Below are positions 1 through 12,700 of a stretch of 64,000 nucleotides of DNA, piece after piece. Under the pieces are notes generated by a model that saw only the letters and a list, made by a program, of their open reading frames with translations, had not been told where the DNA came from and made no database searches. The DNA is from Phoebastria nigripes (lineage: Eukaryota > Chordata > Aves > Procellariiformes > Diomedeidae): the NCBI GenBank assembly GCA_035582835.1, contig JAYKAV010003443.1, positions 1,469,259-1,533,258 of the forward strand, written 5' to 3'. The number at the start of each line of letters is the position of its first letter. Position 1 is the first letter of the stretch. The translations under genes and the position numbers were made by a program.

Positions 1-2050
1 CTTAAAAGCATTCACAGTACAAACATGGTAATGCTCAATGTTATATTTAGGAATAGGATATAAATAACTTACAGTTGCATTTACAATGCTTCAAGCTTTG
101 CTTAAGGATAAAAATAACTGTACAGTAATTATAGCTGAGGAGGTTTAAGGAAGTTTCACAGAGGCTTTGTTATAAGCGCATTTAAAATACAGGCCAGCTG
201 CACTATTGCAATATTAAAACTCTCTGCTATTCTGCTTGAAACTCCTAACGCTAACAAAAAAACATACTTTGGTATATGTTGAAATATCACTTGTCTGTCT
301 GGTAGTCCATGTCCCTTGTGAATGAGGGGTTGTGTTCAGTAGGAGGAGCTTCACAGGGATGTCTGCCATGCCGGAGCCTCTGAGGGGGCAGACACAAGTT
401 GGAGAGCACGAGTGGGAGACGCACACATGGGGCAAGAGCCAGCTCCTGGCTCCAGCACACCATCAATGAGCCACAACATCGTTTCCTTGAACGGCAAACA
501 TTGCTTCAGCTACCCTGGGTTATGACTCCAGAAATGCCAGTACTGACCCACACGTGAAATATTAACACGGATAATCTGGAATTACTATATATTTATACAA
601 TATTTTCCAAGTAAAGGCAAAAGTATAAGTATGGGTGGTATTTGCAGTTGGGACGTTAAAGAACTACTATCTTATTAATGAAGATGTTTTATAAACCTTG
701 GGAAACAAAGAAAATCAATGAGACAAAGCGATCTCAGCATTTTCAGAGACAGGTCTTTGAGTTGCAGGTAGTTAAATACAGCTCAGCATTTACAAAACCC
801 ACACTAAACCCCTATGAACACTCCTAAAAAAACAACTCACACTTTACAACCCGCACTAACACAGGAATCCTGCTAGTAGCTAATGAAAGCATGCCATTTG
901 CCCTAGAGTCTACTGCGAAGGAGCCTGACTGAAAAGATGAAAAGAACTCAGGATAAAGTTTCATCATCTTTCATCTAGCTTTAGAAAATCATGGCCAGCT
1001 AATAATCATGGAATGAATCATATTCCCCTTTAGCAGAGGGCCTCTTCTACAAATAAAGAAGAAACAATAACTGATATTGGCAATGTTGCCTGCCCAGCAC
1101 AGANCCCCACATGGTGTCCCCCTGGGTCTTCATTTCTACAAACAGAAAGTACGTTCCTGGGCGTACTGAAGGTATCTCACGTGCAGGACCAGGTGCAGAT
1201 ACATTAAAAGATATGGCAGCCTGCCTGCTGATTTGTCTCTTTCTGAATAGCTTAACAAAACAATAAAATATACTTCCCCCTTTCTCATGAGCATCAGCCC
1301 CACTGGAGTTTAATGCTTTCGTCTTTTCATGCACTAGAAAGTGCTTCAGGAGAACAGATGTGGACAACACAGAATTAAACAGAGAGAGGAAAAATAGAGA
1401 GAAATGACCATAGGCTAACAATGCACATGCGAGCATAAACATGTATATATTTTATAACCTCAGTACATCACACTTTGCCAATTACTCATTTAAGGATTTG
1501 GCAGCATAACTGGCAGTTACAATGACCACTATTTTCCTACTGGATTAATTTTTAAATTGAATATATCTTTTGTACAGGGGCGTGGGCAATTTGAATACAT
1601 ACAAAGTTCCAGCATACTGGAATAGAAACCATTTTTTTTGTGTACATCCATGCAACACCAAGACCAGCAGAGGCCCAAGAACAACTGGAGCCTTTGTGTA
1701 CAGCTATAGTAGACCTAAATATATACTTACCATTTTTAGGTGATTTTTCTGTGACAGAAAATTAGGTCATAGGCTTACCCGTTTTCGATTAACAGCTTCT
1801 CTTCAGCTCCTTACCTAACTACCAAGGATATTCTCTCCAAGGGCACCATGTTGAGGATTATGTCACTTTAAAAGGATTTTAGTGTAGAGGCCAATTCATT
1901 AAAATTGAGAGCTCCTGTGCTTCTAAAGGCCATCTCATATAATGTCTATGTATTAAAAATACGCTCTGGCATTAACAAGCAGTGAATTAAAAGTAGCAGA
2001 ATTGGTAGACAAGCAAGATTGAGGTGGGATAGTAAGCCATTAGCTGCCCC
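1..2050. other. Unique non-coding sequence, left edge
   Basis: No gene is recognised here. The stretch is AT-rich, with frequent stops in all frames and a single N at 1104. The only exon-like signal is the 18-nt candidate at 1731-1748 on the minus strand, listed separately. The sequence could be intron or a long 3' UTR of a minus-strand gene continuing from the right. I see no coding frame to anchor either reading. Confidence 0.6.
1731..1748 (-). other. Possible 18-nt microexon (weak)
   Basis: On the minus strand a strong donor (ATG followed by GTAAGT, plus-strand 1725-1730) lies 18 nt after a fair acceptor, a TTTTCTGTCACAG-type tract whose AG is at plus 1749-1750. The enclosed 18 nt is a multiple of three and is open in two of three phases. 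Neural microexons of 3-27 nt look like this. However, strong donors occur by chance dozens of times in a window this size, and I can identify neither the flanking exons nor the gene. Confidence 0.15.
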
Positions 2051-2129
2051 TTTTTTTTTTTTTTTTTTTTTACATAAGACGGCTTTTTTTTTTTTTTATT
2101 TTTTGGTGTTCAGACGTGTTCTTTTCCGA

Positions 2130-2157
<28 letters not shown>
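2051..2157. other. Illumina TruSeq index adapter in poly-T (artefact)
   Basis: A 21-base T run (2051-2071) is followed by P7-like sequence (2073-2083, 10 of 11 bases match). Then come 20 T-dominated bases, then the TruSeq read-2 adapter (2104-2132, 26 of 29 bases match), then 25 more T (2133-2157). The 20-base gap equals the real adapter distance: 9 bases of P7, a 6-base index and 5 bases. All four mismatches within these two segments are to T. Read on the minus strand, this is the usual read-through order: insert, adapter, index, P7, then poly-A calls past the template end. The genome here is probably just a poly-T tract, with the gap closed through adapter-bearing reads. Any annotation across these bases should be masked. 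Confidence 0.96.
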
Positions 2158-2162
<5 letters not shown>

Positions 2163-5100
2163 AACAAGCAAGGCAAGAAATAGAGCTGATACATTCGTGA
2201 AAATTTTTTGAGCAAAACTCTATACAACAGTGGAACATACTGTAGCAAGGACACCATCTTTCTCATCCTAGGAAAATATATGTTAGATACGCTCAACTCG
2301 CAAGATAATTGTTATGCCTGCCACTGTAAATTGCCCTGCTACCNATACGCTTGCCTCCTGTTCCTCGACACAATGCTAAGAATTGTGGCTGTTGTTCCCT
2401 TCTTTGTTGCTCAGACTCGCGTTTGGCACCACCTTTTCAGTAACGAAACAAAACCACCACCACCAGCTTTCTCCTTCCGCTGAAAACTTTGTCCCATGGG
2501 TTTCCAAAGCANCTATAAGGCTCCCCCGAAGGTCACCCCCATCACCTCTCACATCAAGAGCAACAAAGGACTCAAACCACAAGGAGAAGAAAAGGACATC
2601 TGCATGAAGAGCTCTAGTGTGAACCCCTAATGTTACAGCAAATGCCAAAATATTTTACAGCCAATAAAATTCTTTCTTTACGCAAAAACATTCCACAAAC
2701 AGAAGAAAGAGTAAACAGAAGAAAGCTGAACGCATTGCATTCTNCTTTGAACTTTGTGTACGTTTCTTGTAGAAACAGACACTCTACGCAATTCCAAAAC
2801 CTTATAAAATGTTAATTGAGCAAAAATTAATTAAATACATCAACCGAGGACTTGAATGGCCATGTATTCTGTGTACAAACTAGAATGAGCACATACAAAT
2901 TATGTCAACTCTACATACCCTGGACATTCATTTAATTTCTATGCATAATTATCAAATTCATCATGCTAAATACATTANAAATCCCGTTTTATCTAAATTG
3001 TATCACAAATACCATGTTTCTGTGCCACAGTGTAAAATTATACAGGTTACTTTGTTTTCTTTTTTTTGCATTTCATTCTGGAAATAAATTGAGATTCTAC
3101 AGTTAGGTGATTTATTGCAACAGACTTTTTCACATCTTTAAAGTATCATATAGTTTAAAGAGATCAGAGTTCTAGAGATAAACCTTTCATAGGCATTTAC
3201 AATTACTAGCTTATCACTTTTTAGGACCTCCAAATTCATACCTGTCACAAATACACTTTGAAACAAAAGCAATACCCTCCTCTTTCCTTTTCAAATGCTA
3301 AAGTGATGCTTCAAAAAAAAAAAAAAAACCACACCTTTTGTTCTGCTCAAAAAGAAATCAAAGCAAATAAGGAGAAATGTGTAAGTCTTGCACTGTACTG
3401 TTATCAGGACTGAATTCGTTAATTTGATGAATTGTCACAGTTAGGCTATAAAGTGCAGAAAATGTCTGTAGCGTACAGTAAGAGATATTCTGGAGTTTAC
3501 AACTTCCCACTACCACTTACTTTGAAACTCCACAGTCAGCAATAACTTTCATGCCAGAAAGCTAAAACTCACATTTTTGGTTTTTATAGCCAAAGGAGAA
3601 GATAATACAAATGCTATTAGACAAGGCTGCTTTTTTTCTCCATCCACACTTCCTACAAAATCCAAGACAAATTATATTTTCCATATTATCCTAAAAAGTC
3701 AAGATCCCAACCCCTCTTGGAACCATATAATTCCAGACAAGCGCACTATCTGAAGTCCTAAACATATGCCTGTTTTCAGGATCAGGATCCCACAAGTATA
3801 AAACCTGACATTTACTTTGGTATACTAACGCTTTTAAGACTGCCATAAATGGGCGATTACTTTGCGCTAATATGTCATGTTGACAACTCCACATATTTTG
3901 AGTCATTTACCTAAATAACTAAAGAAGGTCACACAGTCCACATCAGTCAAGAATTTACTCCCAAAATCTCCAGGGACCTCAAATCCTGCCAGTCTCCATT
4001 TTTTCCCCCTGCAATGGACAGTTTTCTAAACAACTCTAATTGATTCACATCTGCATTGAGAACAAATATTTGACCACTTATCTATAGACAGGTAACTGGT
4101 AATAAAAACGAAGCGCATTTCTCCTTTCCTTAGTCTATTTTGACTATCACCATGACCCATCCAGCTTTAATTTGATCTTCTTGAAAAGAATACGTCGGAA
4201 AAAAGCTCCTAGAATCCACCTATACATTTTGGAGTAACCAAAGTGGGTCTGCTTTTACTTCTGTTTTTTTCCCTTGTCAGCTGTCTAGTGCAGTAGTGCT
4301 TACTACCTGTTGCTACCATCAGCAATGCTCAAAAACCATGAGCACTGATTTTTCTGCATGTAAATGCACTTTAGGCACCTTATCTCATTAGTAATCTGTA
4401 AATAGCCAAAACTGCAGAATTATTTGCATTGCCTAGAGGTGAAATTCGCCATTACCATCTCCTTCGTCAACCAAATTAAGATTCAGATATTAAGTATTAC
4501 AAAATTCAGGTCCTGTAGGGAGACCTGAGNGCACCTATCACACACCAACTGCATGGCACAGCTATGCAGCACCTACACAGCTATACAGACAGTCAATCAC
4601 CTATGCCAAAGGTGTGTGCCTGACTCCCCCAAGAAAGATTAGAGCCGGGGTTCAGTGCTCCTCCTGAGCTCAAGAGAGTGTCCTGGCATTTGCTGTCAAA
4701 GATAACAAGTAACAGACACCTGAAAATAGAAGAAAAAGGGGAAGTATAAATTTGTCTTTAGAAAAAATTAAGGTCATGAGACTTNAATATTTTTTCCACC
4801 AAGTGACAATTTGCACCTTGGTAATGCAATGGTGCAGGTATTGAGCCACATTAAGAATGGGCCTTCAGGGCACCTCTTTTTTGCCTGTCTTCTGATGGAA
4901 ATCAATGTGATATATACACATTGCACAAGTTGAATTGCATCCTCCATTTTGTGAGGTAAATGGTCAGTAGCAAATACTTTCCTCATCGATTGCATCTCGT
5001 CTTCACTTTTTCATTTGTAAGAAAACAAGGGCAGTTGNGTGTTCCAGCCCCAGAGAACATTATGCTGCCACAAAGATATAAGAACTGGGTATAAGCAGCC

Positions 5101-7449
5101 TGAATCTCTAGACATCTGGAGTCTTCTTCCTGCTCAAGTAAAGAGAAACAAACAAAATAAGATTGAACTGCATTATCTACTGCATGGCACATACAGTGAT
5201 GCAAGATTATTGCTTCAGAACCCTATTTCTGTCAGCTTTATCTGAACTCTCATATTATTTGCTTATACATTGGATTCTATGTACAGTGCTTGAGAATGCA
5301 TGAAAAATGATTTAATGTGCAAGCATTATTAATAGTATCTGAAGGAGGTTGGTTTTGCCTTAAAGAGTACTTAAATGTGTGTTGGACTCTTTGGGGAATT
5401 CTGATCTTAATCCAGCAAAGCATCTTAAGAGGTTGAAGCCTCTCACATGCTTAAAACCAAGCGTATGTGAAAATGTTTTGCCAGGCTGCAGCTTTTAATA
5501 GCTCTACATATGCTTATAATTAATGCTCTGTGGCTATTTTTCATTATTGGATTTTTGTGAAAACTGCGGGAGACTTGACAGATCTGTCATAGTCTGCAGT
5601 CACTCAACAAAAACTAAGGCAGCCCATATTAGTGACATTTAAGACCATTTGAGTCTGGTAACAGCAGAAATCCAAGCAGTAAAGGAGACAATTTTACAGT
5701 GCCTGCTTAACGAAACAACATACAGTCCTGCTGGTGGATCAGAATAGCTAACTACAGCAGGAGAGTCACCTTGCTAAATAGCTGGATGCTACCCAGTACT
5801 AAAACTGCCAGGGCTTTCACTTACTTAGCTGGCGATCACTGGAAGGATTTGTCCTTTAAAGTTTTCTGCAAGTTTGACTTGAAGTGCTGCTAATAGGTGC
5901 CTTGAAACAGAAGCCCAGACAGGACAAGTAGGATGGGCCCCTGCTTCCCTGAATGAGGGGGACATGCCTGGGGCAGACAGAGAGACTGGTTCCCACCCAT
6001 CAGAAACTAATTTTTACCTTTCTCTTTTTTTAAGTATTTCAATTAACTAAATATTAGGTTGACTGCTTTTTCTTCAAGAGCAAGAGCAATACATGCCACG
6101 CCATCATGTGCAGAGAAGATGCAATTCGCAGTGGCTATATACATACACTCTGCAGCTGGAAATAGGACTGCAACACCCGTAGGAATACCTGCCCTCCACT
6201 CAACCTAGCCAGCTGAGGCAGTAACCAGAGAGATACGAAGCAAATGACTTTGGCACAACTTTGCAAATGAAGAGTATGCCCAGGGGTCCCCAGAAGCCCT
6301 AGATATCAGTTGCTGGCATCCAGGCCACCACACCTTTTGCTGCAGCAGTTAGCCATGCTGAAAGGAGTAAAACCAGTGTCAGCGTGTCTGTTACTGCTAC
6401 AGTATTTCCTCCAGATTCACAGCAGGTGCCCGTTTGCAGCCCCGAGGGGCAGCCACCTTCAGGGCCTTAGGAAAAACCTTCTGCCAAATGAGACTCCCGC
6501 TTTACCGCTGCCCCATGATCACCTTCCAGTGGCAGCACCAGCCGCTGGGCCAGGGCTGTGGCGCATGGCATGTACATGGGGCCACATGCCAAGACTGAGT
6601 TTACCACCTTCGCTGCAAGCAATTGCCACGAAAACATGTTCGCACCTTCTGTTTTACACTGTACGCTGGGAACATCTATCTGTATGTTATATTCGTACAT
6701 ATATGTGTCACACTTTCAGTGCAGGCATATTGCTTAAAAATAAGCAATTCTATTCAAACCAGTTCCATTTACCAAAATTATTCCAGTTTTCTTCAGCTAC
6801 CCTCCTCCCTGCCTTTTGTTCAGGAAGAGGGGTCACTAGAGATGGAAAACCAGTGGAAGCACATGGGAAGGGAAGGCTGAGAAGAGAAGGCTTTTAAGGG
6901 AAAAGAGCTCTTTACTCCCATCTCTTGATCAGTATGGAGAGACATAACAAAGGCATGCAGCAAAAACTGTTACCTGCTTTCATTACTAGCCCTCTGATGA
7001 GAAGGAAAGTTTAACTTCTAGTCTCTTCCAGGGGTAATTGAANCTTATCCTAATTGAATATCAAAAGATCCACATAACATCCTGCACTGGGAGCCACCAC
7101 ACTGCAACCAAAAAGGCAGGATAGTAGAACCAGGATCACATTAAAAACAGAGGGGAAAGGGGAATCCATGGCCAGGACAGAGGCACCAGCTCTGCTTCTG
7201 TGCATGCTGAGTTCTTTCACGATGTGAAAGATCACAGTGTGATCACAGAATCGATGAGATATTCTGTTTTCCTATAATTTAGGAGCAGGAATAGAAAGAA
7301 GTCTTATTTCATACCTCCAAAGAGGAGCTCCTAGAAGCTAATACTAACATCCTTAGATAGAATTGCACAAACACACATTTCCCCCAAAATTACCACATCA
7401 TTGAGCTCGAATTATATGATTTCATTACCTGTAGAACAACCTGAGTGAA
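2158..7449. other. Unique non-coding sequence
   Basis: No gene is recognised. There are isolated Ns at 2344, 2512, 2744, 2978, 4530, 4785, 5038 and 7043. A poly-A tract lies at about 3312-3327. A minus-strand AATAAA at 3111-3116 could be a polyadenylation signal if a minus-strand transcript exists. The open frame at 6310-6897 (plus, 195 codons) falls in a locally GC-richer stretch, has no recognisable domain and is not framed by convincing splice sites. Confidence 0.55.
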
Positions 7450-7541
7450 GTCAGGTGTAAATCAGAGTTTCCGCTGTTGGGTTTACCTGTCGGACAGTAT
7501 TCCCAACTCAGGAACTCTGATCCGCTGCAAACACCACTGAC
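7450..7541. other. Nested imperfect inverted repeat / hairpin
   Basis: A compact hairpin spans 7461-7521. Its segments pair in register: 7461-7469 with 7513-7521 (9 bp), 7471-7472 with 7511-7512, 7476-7481 with 7502-7507 (6 bp) and 7487-7490 with 7494-7497 (4 bp), leaving a CGG apical loop. Outside it, 7450-7458 pairs imperfectly with 7531-7541 across an asymmetric internal loop. Size and bulge pattern resemble a pre-miRNA stem, or a very short palindromic (MITE-like) insertion. I do not recognise the arms as a known microRNA. The structure is seen directly; any function is inference. Confidence 0.6.
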
Positions 7542-9741
7542 AAAAGACTCCAGTTCCAACAGTAAAACCCACCCCAAAAAAATATTTTGTTGGCCTAGTG
7601 CTTTGATTCCAGGCCATTACTCATGACAACTTACAGTGAGAGACAAGATTATGGAAAATAATGAGTGTGTACCTTACACATCTGAGCAGAAATTAGTGTT
7701 TTACTGGCCACAATACAGAGGGAATGTCCAAATGCAATAAAAGGTGCACATCTCATTTTATACCTCACTCCCCAAAGTCCATTCAAAAACATAGATAAAT
7801 GCTGACGTGCGGTACCCCCAGGGAAAACAGATACCTACTCAGTCTGTGGGGCTTGGTTCTCACAAGGACAAAAAGAGCCTTTCAGTTTGTAGAGCCAGGA
7901 CAGAAGAAGAAACAGTACCAGGGTGGGATGCTGGTCATCTTCTAGTGGAGTAAGCTTATTTTCAAGTGCTCTAGCATATGTAGACTCCCAGGAATCAAAG
8001 AAAGGAGTCAGAATAAACACAATCTGACTGAAAACTAAACCAAAAACTTTGGATACATGGGGAAAATATATTTAACAGATAGAGAAACGCTTAAGTTATG
8101 TGGTCACGCACAAACCCCTCCAAGGCTCTGTTTCATCTTTTGGTCCTCATAGGCCTTTTAGCAGGGCTCCAATTTCACATTACTATCAAATCTAACAACT
8201 TTGTTGTTTCAAAAACAGCTTCTTGGTGCCAACCAGCTAGAGCTGTCCAGTTCTCTAAGGAAAAAGACGTCTCAATAACCAATCAACTCTGATCTTCCTC
8301 TTATTGACATGCAGAAAAAGAAACCCTCGCTTTTAGTAATAGGACTTCCTTTCATGCAAAGATAGTGGAAGCTTTCAAAGGATAAATAATTCATCGTCTT
8401 CCAAGCTCTGAGAATAAATTTGTTCTTTTTCTGTTTTACTTTCCTTCAAGATATGACATCTTAGGAAAGCAGGGGGAAGGAGACTGCTCTTTGCTTCTAA
8501 GGATATAAACACGCTCAATGTTTCATTCCCTACTGCAACAAAACCGTAAGATCAATAGACAAGCGCTGAAAAGCTTTTCCCACCAGGCAGAGACTCTGCC
8601 ATCTAAATAGTCTCTCAAAAGATATAATCTCACAAGCAGCAACAACAAAGAAACATCTGACACATAGCTAGGGAGCATGCTCGGAATAATCTCACATGGG
8701 GACAACTCCACAATAAGACATCAAATTAATTAAGCTTGATCATATCAGTGACTGGTGACCTATAGTTCTGTCTCCATTCTTTTAAGTTTTATCTAAACTC
8801 CAAGGGGATACGGGAAAGTTGTTTTACTTTTTGTGCCTTTTTTTTGTAAACAAGGAAAAAAAAAAATCTGTAGACCAGGTTGAATAAAAAAAACGCAACA
8901 TACTCTATCTGGCAAGCTGGGCTGCGTTTATATAGGTCTAAAGCAGCAAAAAAAATTGAACAGAGCAATAACCATTTTTCACCAGTGACCGATAACACCA
9001 GCAGGCTAAGCATTTGTGCGCAAAACTCAGGGGGGCTATTCTCATGCATGGGAGTTCTCGGCCCAATTGCATTTGGCAAAGGATCCAAAAAATCAGCTTG
9101 GAGATGATTCGCGTGGTTCCTGTTTGTAGCACGGCAGGAATCACCTTGTATTAGGTTTATTCACGAATCACAAAAAGTAGATGCAAAAACATAAAAGCTG
9201 CCATCTGGTCAGCTCAAAGCCAAATCCATCCCAGGAAAGCATTTCTCACAAGGAAGGAGGCAATCCCCGAGGATGGTGTGCAAGCAGGAAACACCAGAAC
9301 AAGTATTCCCATCCATCCTGCAGGATTATTCCCTAATACACAATTACTAATCTTCGTCTGGTCACAGTTTACATTTATTAAAGAATGGAGCTTTCAGTAC
9401 TTACTTTTAAAAGCTCCCCCAGCATTATGCAGACAGGTCATTGCCAGCAGCCACAGGATACCAAATGTAAACACCATTCTGCAGATGACAGGGTAATATT
9501 TTCTAATGATAATTTTAAACAGTGTATCCCTCTTCAGGAGACTGAAAGTGCATTAATATGAATGATTTGCTGACCAAAGAGGGAGTAGCGCCATTTGAAA
9601 CTTACAGCTGCCTAGTACAAAGTAATGTTGGGGAGGGTGGAGGACAAAATCACTATATAAGTGATAAGTCATTAATTTATACCTCAGCACTGTGGATTAA
9701 TTATTTCCAGCAATACTGACAAGAGAAGCCATGGAGAGAAA
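7542..9741. other. Unique non-coding sequence
   Basis: No gene is recognised. Short A and T runs lie near 8838-8867 and 8886-8894. Overlapping open frames on both strands near 8780-9140 have no domain or splice framing. Nothing else is supported. Confidence 0.55.
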
Positions 9742-9797
9742 GGGGGGGCGGGGGGGAGAAAAAAAAAAAAAATCACTGCCAGACTTTTTTTTTTTTA
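9742..9797. repeat. G-run followed by poly-A and poly-T
   Basis: Seven G, one C and seven G (9742-9756) run straight into an A tract (about 9759-9771). A T tract follows at about 9786-9797. The purine-only strand and G runs could form a quadruplex. These are low-complexity bases where short-read assembly is often unreliable. Confidence 0.8.
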
Positions 9798-12700
9798 ATG
9801 ACTGTTATTGTCAGCACTACTAATCCAGTTAAGAGTCTACTAAAATGATTAAGGAAATGCAAGATAAGGCTTCCACAAATACAGTCCACCCTATGGACCA
9901 GTTTGCTGCTTCAAGCCCGACTCCATCAGTGTGCTGGTATCCATGAAACTGCAGCTCTTACAAACAAGGTATTATTGAAAAAGGAAAAAGAAAAAAAAAA
10001 ATCAAATGGTTGATTGCAAATACTTTGCATGGCAGCTACTATCATGCTGCTGGGAGGCAGTGAAAGCTGAGGAAAGAGAGAAGGAGAAATCATTTACAGT
10101 GACAACACTTACTGCTGTGGATGTCATTTTATCTGTAAGCTCTGGGAGCAGAGAATCTGAGCCATTATTGAAATGGTATTGAAAATGCACTCAATGCTTC
10201 TCTTCACAGGAACTGCAGTTCCAAAACATGGAGGGTTTCCTAGTTCTAAGGACTTATTTTCACTATTTGTTTGTACTTGGGTGGAGGAAGAGGTGGCAGA
10301 TGTCTTCCCCTACTACACCCTGTTTATTCCTTGTCTCTTTGTTGGTTTTGCTCCCACCAGAGCAGCAAAGGTGAGGGGAGAACCCAGCAACACCGAATTG
10401 AGCTCTGGCTCAGCACACCGTACACATCATTGATCTGGTATCATGGTGGGCATTCACCACTGTCCACTTCAATAACCTTTACGTATAGATACAAAAAGAT
10501 AGAGAAACAAAATTTCCAGTATTCCTTTTTCAATCTTCTCTTTATGCCCTGATACAAAAATAAACACTATCACATCACACATAAGGCAAACTTCTCTGAG
10601 GAGAAACATTTGGCCCATTTCAACATCAACCATAAAGGAGTACTTGAAGAGCTGCTACATACCATGCTAGGAGGACAAAGAACCGGTGCAAACAGCACTA
10701 CTCCAGCAAAGATTTTGCTGTCTCAGCACTGTTATACCCCAAGGAGAAAAGAGGCTGCCAGGGACAGAAACAGGCTGNGCACCCAGCACACAATTGCTCC
10801 AGGGAGGGAAGGAGCCTGGGCTTTGGTCCTGTTAACCAGCAATGCAGCGGGTAAAAATNTCATCTCTGCCAACTTTGCGCTGCTAGGACTACAATACAAC
10901 TAGTACCCAAACTGACTACATTAAAATTAGTTCAGGTCATTCTATCCCTACAATATCCATTAAAATGTAAAGTGTACTCCCTGCCTAAAAGACACTGGGT
11001 TTTTCAACACCTCACTGATACAGGCAAATGGCCTAAGCCTATATATTTTACATATATATATATGTATATATTTCTTAGCCAGTATACTTTTTAAAGCAAT
11101 TTGGCACATACATTTAATTAAAATCCAAAGGGATTACTTCAAAGAAATTTAACCCCATTAGCTTTCCTACCACAAGCAAGCTGGCATAATCCCCCTGGAG
11201 TGCAGGTCACCCAGCGTAGTGCTGGCCCTGCAGCCTTTAGGCTTCACTTTCCCCAGCACAGTTTTAATGTACATACTAACATACGAGGGCGCAGGAGAGC
11301 AAGTGCATTTCTCAGGCTGAAACTGGAACCTGTTCCTTAAAACTGAGCTACACGACCAAACGAGCCACGCTGCTGGGCACACAGTTTTCCAGCATATTTT
11401 TCCAGGCCAAGCCTTCTCTCCACACTTCTGCCGGTGTATCTGTGTCAGTCAGAGATCTGGAGCCAGAAGATCAATGTCAGGAAAAGCTGCCAGAGAGGAT
11501 ACAAGCTACAGGCAAAACTCCACCGAAGTTAATTCACTTTAGAAAAGAGGAATAAGACAGGCTGACAGAAAGCACAGGTTTGCCGTAACCTCGCCATGTA
11601 TAAGACATGCCATTATAAGCTGAACACTCTTACAGATCTGACCNGAGCAGAGAAGTGGAGCAATTCATGAGAAATTAATTTCAGCAGATGACGGGAAAGA
11701 CCTTTCGCTTCCCAAAGCAAGCACACTTTGTTAGGTCACTAGGGTTCGGCTAATTAGAGCCGTTTCCTGCTCTTCCAGAACTGAACGTATCAAACAAAAC
11801 TGGTTAGAAGAAAGAAGTTTTCATGCAGATANTCATTTCAGTCCCTCAACATAAATTTGTCCAACATTCAAAGGGCTCTCAGAAAAACTGGGGAAACTGG
11901 GAACATTGGTAATAAAGTCTGCAGAGGTCAGTCCTAGATACTCTGCATGTGCTGACATACACACAGGGGCTTTAGCAGCTCCTAGTTCAGTGCATTTTTC
12001 AAGATTTTGAATGTCCAACAGCTCAGCATCCCAGACAAATGGCCACTGTCATTTGTGCAGTGAGTGTGACACATCCTGGACTTACACTGCGTGCACTATA
12101 GGGTCTGGCTACACGGCCACCAGAAGACCTGCAGTTCCTATAGACTTACCGCTTCAGCTTCTTCCACAAGTGCAACACACGCACGGTGCATTTGGCCTAC
12201 TGACACAGTGATTTCATTGCACGTGAACCCAAGTTTTTCCCCAGGATTTCTCAAAAGAAAATACGGAAACGTCCCGTGCAGCTCACACATAGCTGTACAG
12301 CCCCTTGCACCTCCCTGACTCCTGCCCCTCTCTAGTTTGGATCACCCCAGCTCAGCTCACACTGTTAGCACATAGTCGTGCTTTCACCATCCCTGAAAAG
12401 ACGTTTTCCTGGATCTGCACCTTCAAATGGGGTGCCTTCAGTTCCCAAAGGAAGAAAGTCTTCATCCTCTTTCTCTCTGTTGAGGACTTTATTCATGTAG
12501 TTTTGCACAAGTAAGACAGGGTGCTTTCTATCAAAAAGTAAGGCAGAAATGTCCATAGTATATCAGATTCCATAGTCTCAGTTTCAAAAATCGATAATGC
12601 CATTGCCCTCACATTTTGCTCAGGCTTTTTCCAACGTTGAACAGTTCTGTTCTTATATTACCCACTGATGACTCTTTCTCCAGTTTGACACTGTANTTCT

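Noticed and set aside
6310..6897. Plus-strand open frame of 195 codons, the longest in the window
   Set aside because: No recognisable domain, no splice framing, overlapping open frames on both strands, and a GC-richer local composition that makes stops rarer. Probably chance.
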